Of a DNA stretch of 8,035 bases, positions 6,626 to 8,035 are shown in pieces (position 1 is the stretch's first letter; each line of letters opens with the position of its first letter). Source of the DNA: Terrimonas sp964445775 (lineage in GTDB: Bacteria; Bacteroidota; Bacteroidia; Chitinophagales; Chitinophagaceae). The position numbers were made by a program, and so were the translations under genes. Below the pieces are notes generated by a model. That model did not search any database and was not told where the DNA came from. It saw only the letters and a program-made list of their open reading frames with translations. The stretch covers positions 1 through 8,035 of the forward strand of contig CAYUMH010000168.1 in NCBI GenBank assembly GCA_964445775.1. Reading direction: 5' to 3'.

Positions 6626-7003
6626 ATGAAAAAAACAATTTTATTGGTATTATCCGTTTTGCTGGGACTTTTCCTGGTTAACGCGGGCCTGAACAAGTTT
6701 TTTAATTATATGCCCGTGCCGGAAAATATGCCCGAGGCCGTAGTAAAAGATGGCATGGCTATGATGGAGATTGTATGGCTGATGCCGCTGATAGCATGGG
6801 CCGAAATTATCGGCGGTTTATTACTGGCCATACCCAAAACCAGGGCCCTGGGTGCACTGGTGGTTTTCCCCGTAATGGTGGGCATATTGCTCACACATAT
6901 TTTTGTAGCCCCGGATGGCCTGCTGATAGCCATTATTATGTGGGTGGTATTGCTGTGGATTATGATAGAGAATAAAGAGAAATACCTGGTGCTGGTGAAA
7001 TAA
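6626..7003 (+). CDS. DoxX-like small integral membrane protein
   Basis: The protein has 125 residues and four predicted membrane segments, at roughly 3-25, 47-69, 73-95 and 98-115, with short loops and a basic C-terminal end (NKEKYLVLVK). The pattern, with a small first helix ending AGLNKFFNY and WAEIIGGLLLAIPKTRALGA in the middle, fits the DoxX/DoxX-like family of inner-membrane proteins, whose molecular role is mostly unknown; some members are linked to redox or thiosulfate metabolism. It is the intact member of a duplicated pair (remnant at 4186-4391). It lies 23 bp after the DUF1801 reading frame and is followed by a terminator, so it ends the module transcript. ATG at 6626 is preceded by A-rich sequence without a Shine-Dalgarno. 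Confidence 0.85.
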   Translation: MKKTILLVLSVLLGLFLVNAGLNKFFNYMPVPENMPEAVVKDGMAMMEIVWLMPLIAWAEIIGGLLLAIPKTRALGALVVFPVMVGILLTHIFVAPDGLLIAIIMWVVLLWIMIENKEKYLVLVK

Positions 7004-7028
7004 ACCGGCGTTTTCCAACAATATAATT

Positions 7029-7065
7029 TTACCGGTTATTTATAGAGTAACCGGTAATTTATTAT
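7029..7065 (+). terminator. Intrinsic terminator after DoxX
   Basis: TTACCGGTTA (7029-7038) and TAACCGGTAA (7048-7057) form a perfect 10-bp stem with a 9-base loop, followed by TTTATTATT. It begins 26 bp after the DoxX stop. The T-tract is broken, so strength is uncertain. Confidence 0.6.
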
Positions 7066-7085
7066 TAAACCGGGAGCCTGGCTGA

Positions 7086-7382
7086 TTTCTTATTTAATAT
7101 TTAAGAATTAATATTTAAAAAAATTCATCAATCATAATTCATTCATTTATAATTACATGCACCTACTATTTTCTTATAATTTATATTATGTTAAGTAAGT
7201 AAAATAACAATACCTATCTGTAACCCATCTACCAATTCACCAGTATTCCGTTCATGTATCAGCCTCCAATTCATCATTCAACATTCATAATTCATAATTC
7301 TTCATTCACAATTCCGGCATTCCTCATTCACCCCCTATCCAACGCATCAAAATTTTTTTCAGCCTCAAAAGTTAAAACCCCG
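7086..7382. repeat. AT-rich non-coding stretch with ATTCAT-type microrepeats
   Basis: No gene is visible. TTAATATTTAA occurs twice with a 14-bp period (7094-7104, 7108-7118). Degenerate ATTCAT / ATTCATAATTC / ATTCATCATTCA units recur around 7122-7148 and 7268-7330. Such units are common filler between Bacteroidota genes. A 25-bp string at 7185-7209 matches two separate pieces of module copy 1. Confidence 0.6.
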
Positions 7383-7390
7383 TAGCTTTA
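7383..7390 (+). promoter_or_regulatory. Possible -7 promoter box of the GntR gene
   Basis: TAGCTTTA matches seven of eight positions of the Bacteroidota TAnnTTTG box and lies 33 bp ahead of the ATG. No clear TTTG is seen at the -33 distance, only a T-rich run near 7353-7359. The predicted transcript start would fall inside the palindrome at 7395-7413. Confidence 0.3.
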
Positions 7391-7394
7391 CCAA

Positions 7395-7413
7395 ACATCA
7401 GATGATATGATGT
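7395..7413. promoter_or_regulatory. Candidate operator palindrome before the GntR gene
   Basis: ACATCA (7395-7400) and TGATGT (7408-7413) are perfect inverted arms around a 7-base centre, ending 10 bp before the ATG at 7424 and just after the possible -7 box. This position suits autoregulation by the GntR protein. Assignment to this protein is inference. Confidence 0.45.
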
Positions 7414-7423
7414 ATTAATTTTT

Positions 7424-8035
7424 ATGCAGCCTATTCAACGCAAATCACTCGCCCAGGAAGTAGCCGATACCTTAAAGCATCGTATTAAAAGCTGTGTGCT
7501 GGCCATTGACAGTAAACTGCCCACCGAGCCCGAACTGATGGAAAAATTCGGTGTGGGCCGCTCCACCATCCGCGAAGCCATTAAAAACCTGGCCCAAAGC
7601 GGTTATGTACATGTACAGCAAGGCCTGGGTACTTTTGTCATCAGCCATAGCGGTCATGCTGCCCTGGACGAAAAAATTGGTAACGCCGATTTTGCCGAAG
7701 TATTTGAAGTCAGGCAGATCCTGGAACTGCAGATCATTGCCAAAGCCTGCCAGCACCGCACGGCCAAACACCTGCGGGCTATGGCCAAAAACCTGAAAGA
7801 AAGACAACGCCAGGCACAGGCCGGTGACCTCAAACACTGTATTGAGGCCGATATTGCCTTTCATACCAATATTGCCGAAAGCTGTGGCAATACGATACTG
7901 GCCGAGCTGTATAAAACCCTGTCCATACACGTTACGCAGTTTTTTTCGCAAACCTATACCAATACCACACCCTTTATCCAGTCGCAACAGGTACACGAAC
8001 AACTGCTGCAGCATATCGAGGCCCAAAATCTCGAT
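7424..8035 (+). CDS. GntR-family (FadR/FCD subfamily) transcriptional regulator, 3' partial
   Basis: 204 residues are visible from ATG at 7424 to the window end, where the frame is still open; about 25-35 residues are probably missing. The N-terminal winged helix-turn-helix is typical: LAQEVADTLKHRI, KLPTEPELMEKFGVGRSTIR (31-50), EAIKNLAQSGYV, then QQGLGTFV as the wing. The C-terminal FCD domain has FEVRQILELQ (94-103), Asp143 and His147 (DIAFH), SCGNTIL, and His191 in HEQLLQHI, the usual pattern of FCD metal or effector binding. FadR-type regulators bind small acids or sugar acids and usually repress adjacent catabolic or transport genes; the target here is probably right of the window. The gene is GC-richer than the fucosidase. 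A long open frame on the opposite strand (7472-8026) is a shadow. Confidence 0.93.
   Translation, partial: MQPIQRKSLAQEVADTLKHRIKSCVLAIDSKLPTEPELMEKFGVGRSTIREAIKNLAQSGYVHVQQGLGTFVISHSGHAALDEKIGNADFAEVFEVRQILELQIIAKACQHRTAKHLRAMAKNLKERQRQAQAGDLKHCIEADIAFHTNIAESCGNTILAELYKTLSIHVTQFFSQTYTNTTPFIQSQQVHEQLLQHIEAQNLD

Noticed and set aside
6300..6638. 112-residue open frame on the minus strand
   Set aside because: It is antisense to the DUF1801 reading frame, which has recognisable family motifs; the Phe-rich translation is typical of a shadow frame.
7086..7382. CRISPR array or origin repeats in the ATTCAT-rich region
   Set aside because: Units are short, degenerate and irregularly spaced, with no constant-length spacers.
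7472..8026. 184-residue open frame on the minus strand
   Set aside because: It is fully antisense to a clear GntR/FCD gene and its translation shows no family features.

Overview
The window looks like a piece of a draft genome from a Bacteroidota bacterium, perhaps Chitinophagaceae or Sphingobacteriaceae. The clues are A-rich translation starts with little Shine-Dalgarno signal, TAnnTTTG-like promoter boxes, a GH29 fucosidase, small DoxX/VOC/DUF1801 genes and ATTCAT-type intergenic microrepeats. This placement is inference. A run of 10 Ns marks a contig join.

Left part (2-3284): the edge of a defence or restriction island. A 5'-truncated AIPR-family protein (+) converges with, and overlaps by 16 bp, a two-gene operon on the minus strand. 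That operon encodes a Vsr mismatch endonuclease, then a three-part HNH endonuclease (PUA/EVE-like N-terminus, zinc-binding middle, HNH C-terminus). Vsr and HNH overlap by ATGA next to a T9 tract. Vsr usually accompanies a 5-methylcytosine methyltransferase, and AIPR proteins recur with Z1 helicase, MutL/MORC-like ATPase and methylase genes (MZA-type systems). The missing partners would lie left of the window.

Middle part (3378-7003): two diverged copies of one module flank a GH29 alpha-L-fucosidase. The ancestral module was probably: REP-like element, VOC gene (-), spacer, DUF1801 gene (+), DoxX gene (+). Copy 1 (3378-4391) keeps VOC intact, lost DUF1801 and has a broken DoxX. Copy 2 (5718-7003) keeps DoxX intact, has a gutted VOC and a DUF1801 with a nonsense codon. 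Each copy has therefore retained what the other lost. The 157-bp spacer between the divergent genes is identical in both copies although the gene remnants beside it have decayed. The fucosidase is visibly more AT-rich than the module genes; its reading frame is broken only by the N-run, whose true length is probably 6 bases.

Right part (7004-8035): a terminator after DoxX, about 420 bp of AT-rich non-coding DNA with ATTCAT-type microrepeats, then a GntR/FadR-type regulator with a palindrome just ahead of its start. The regulator runs off the window. I see no tRNA, rRNA, CRISPR array or transposase.
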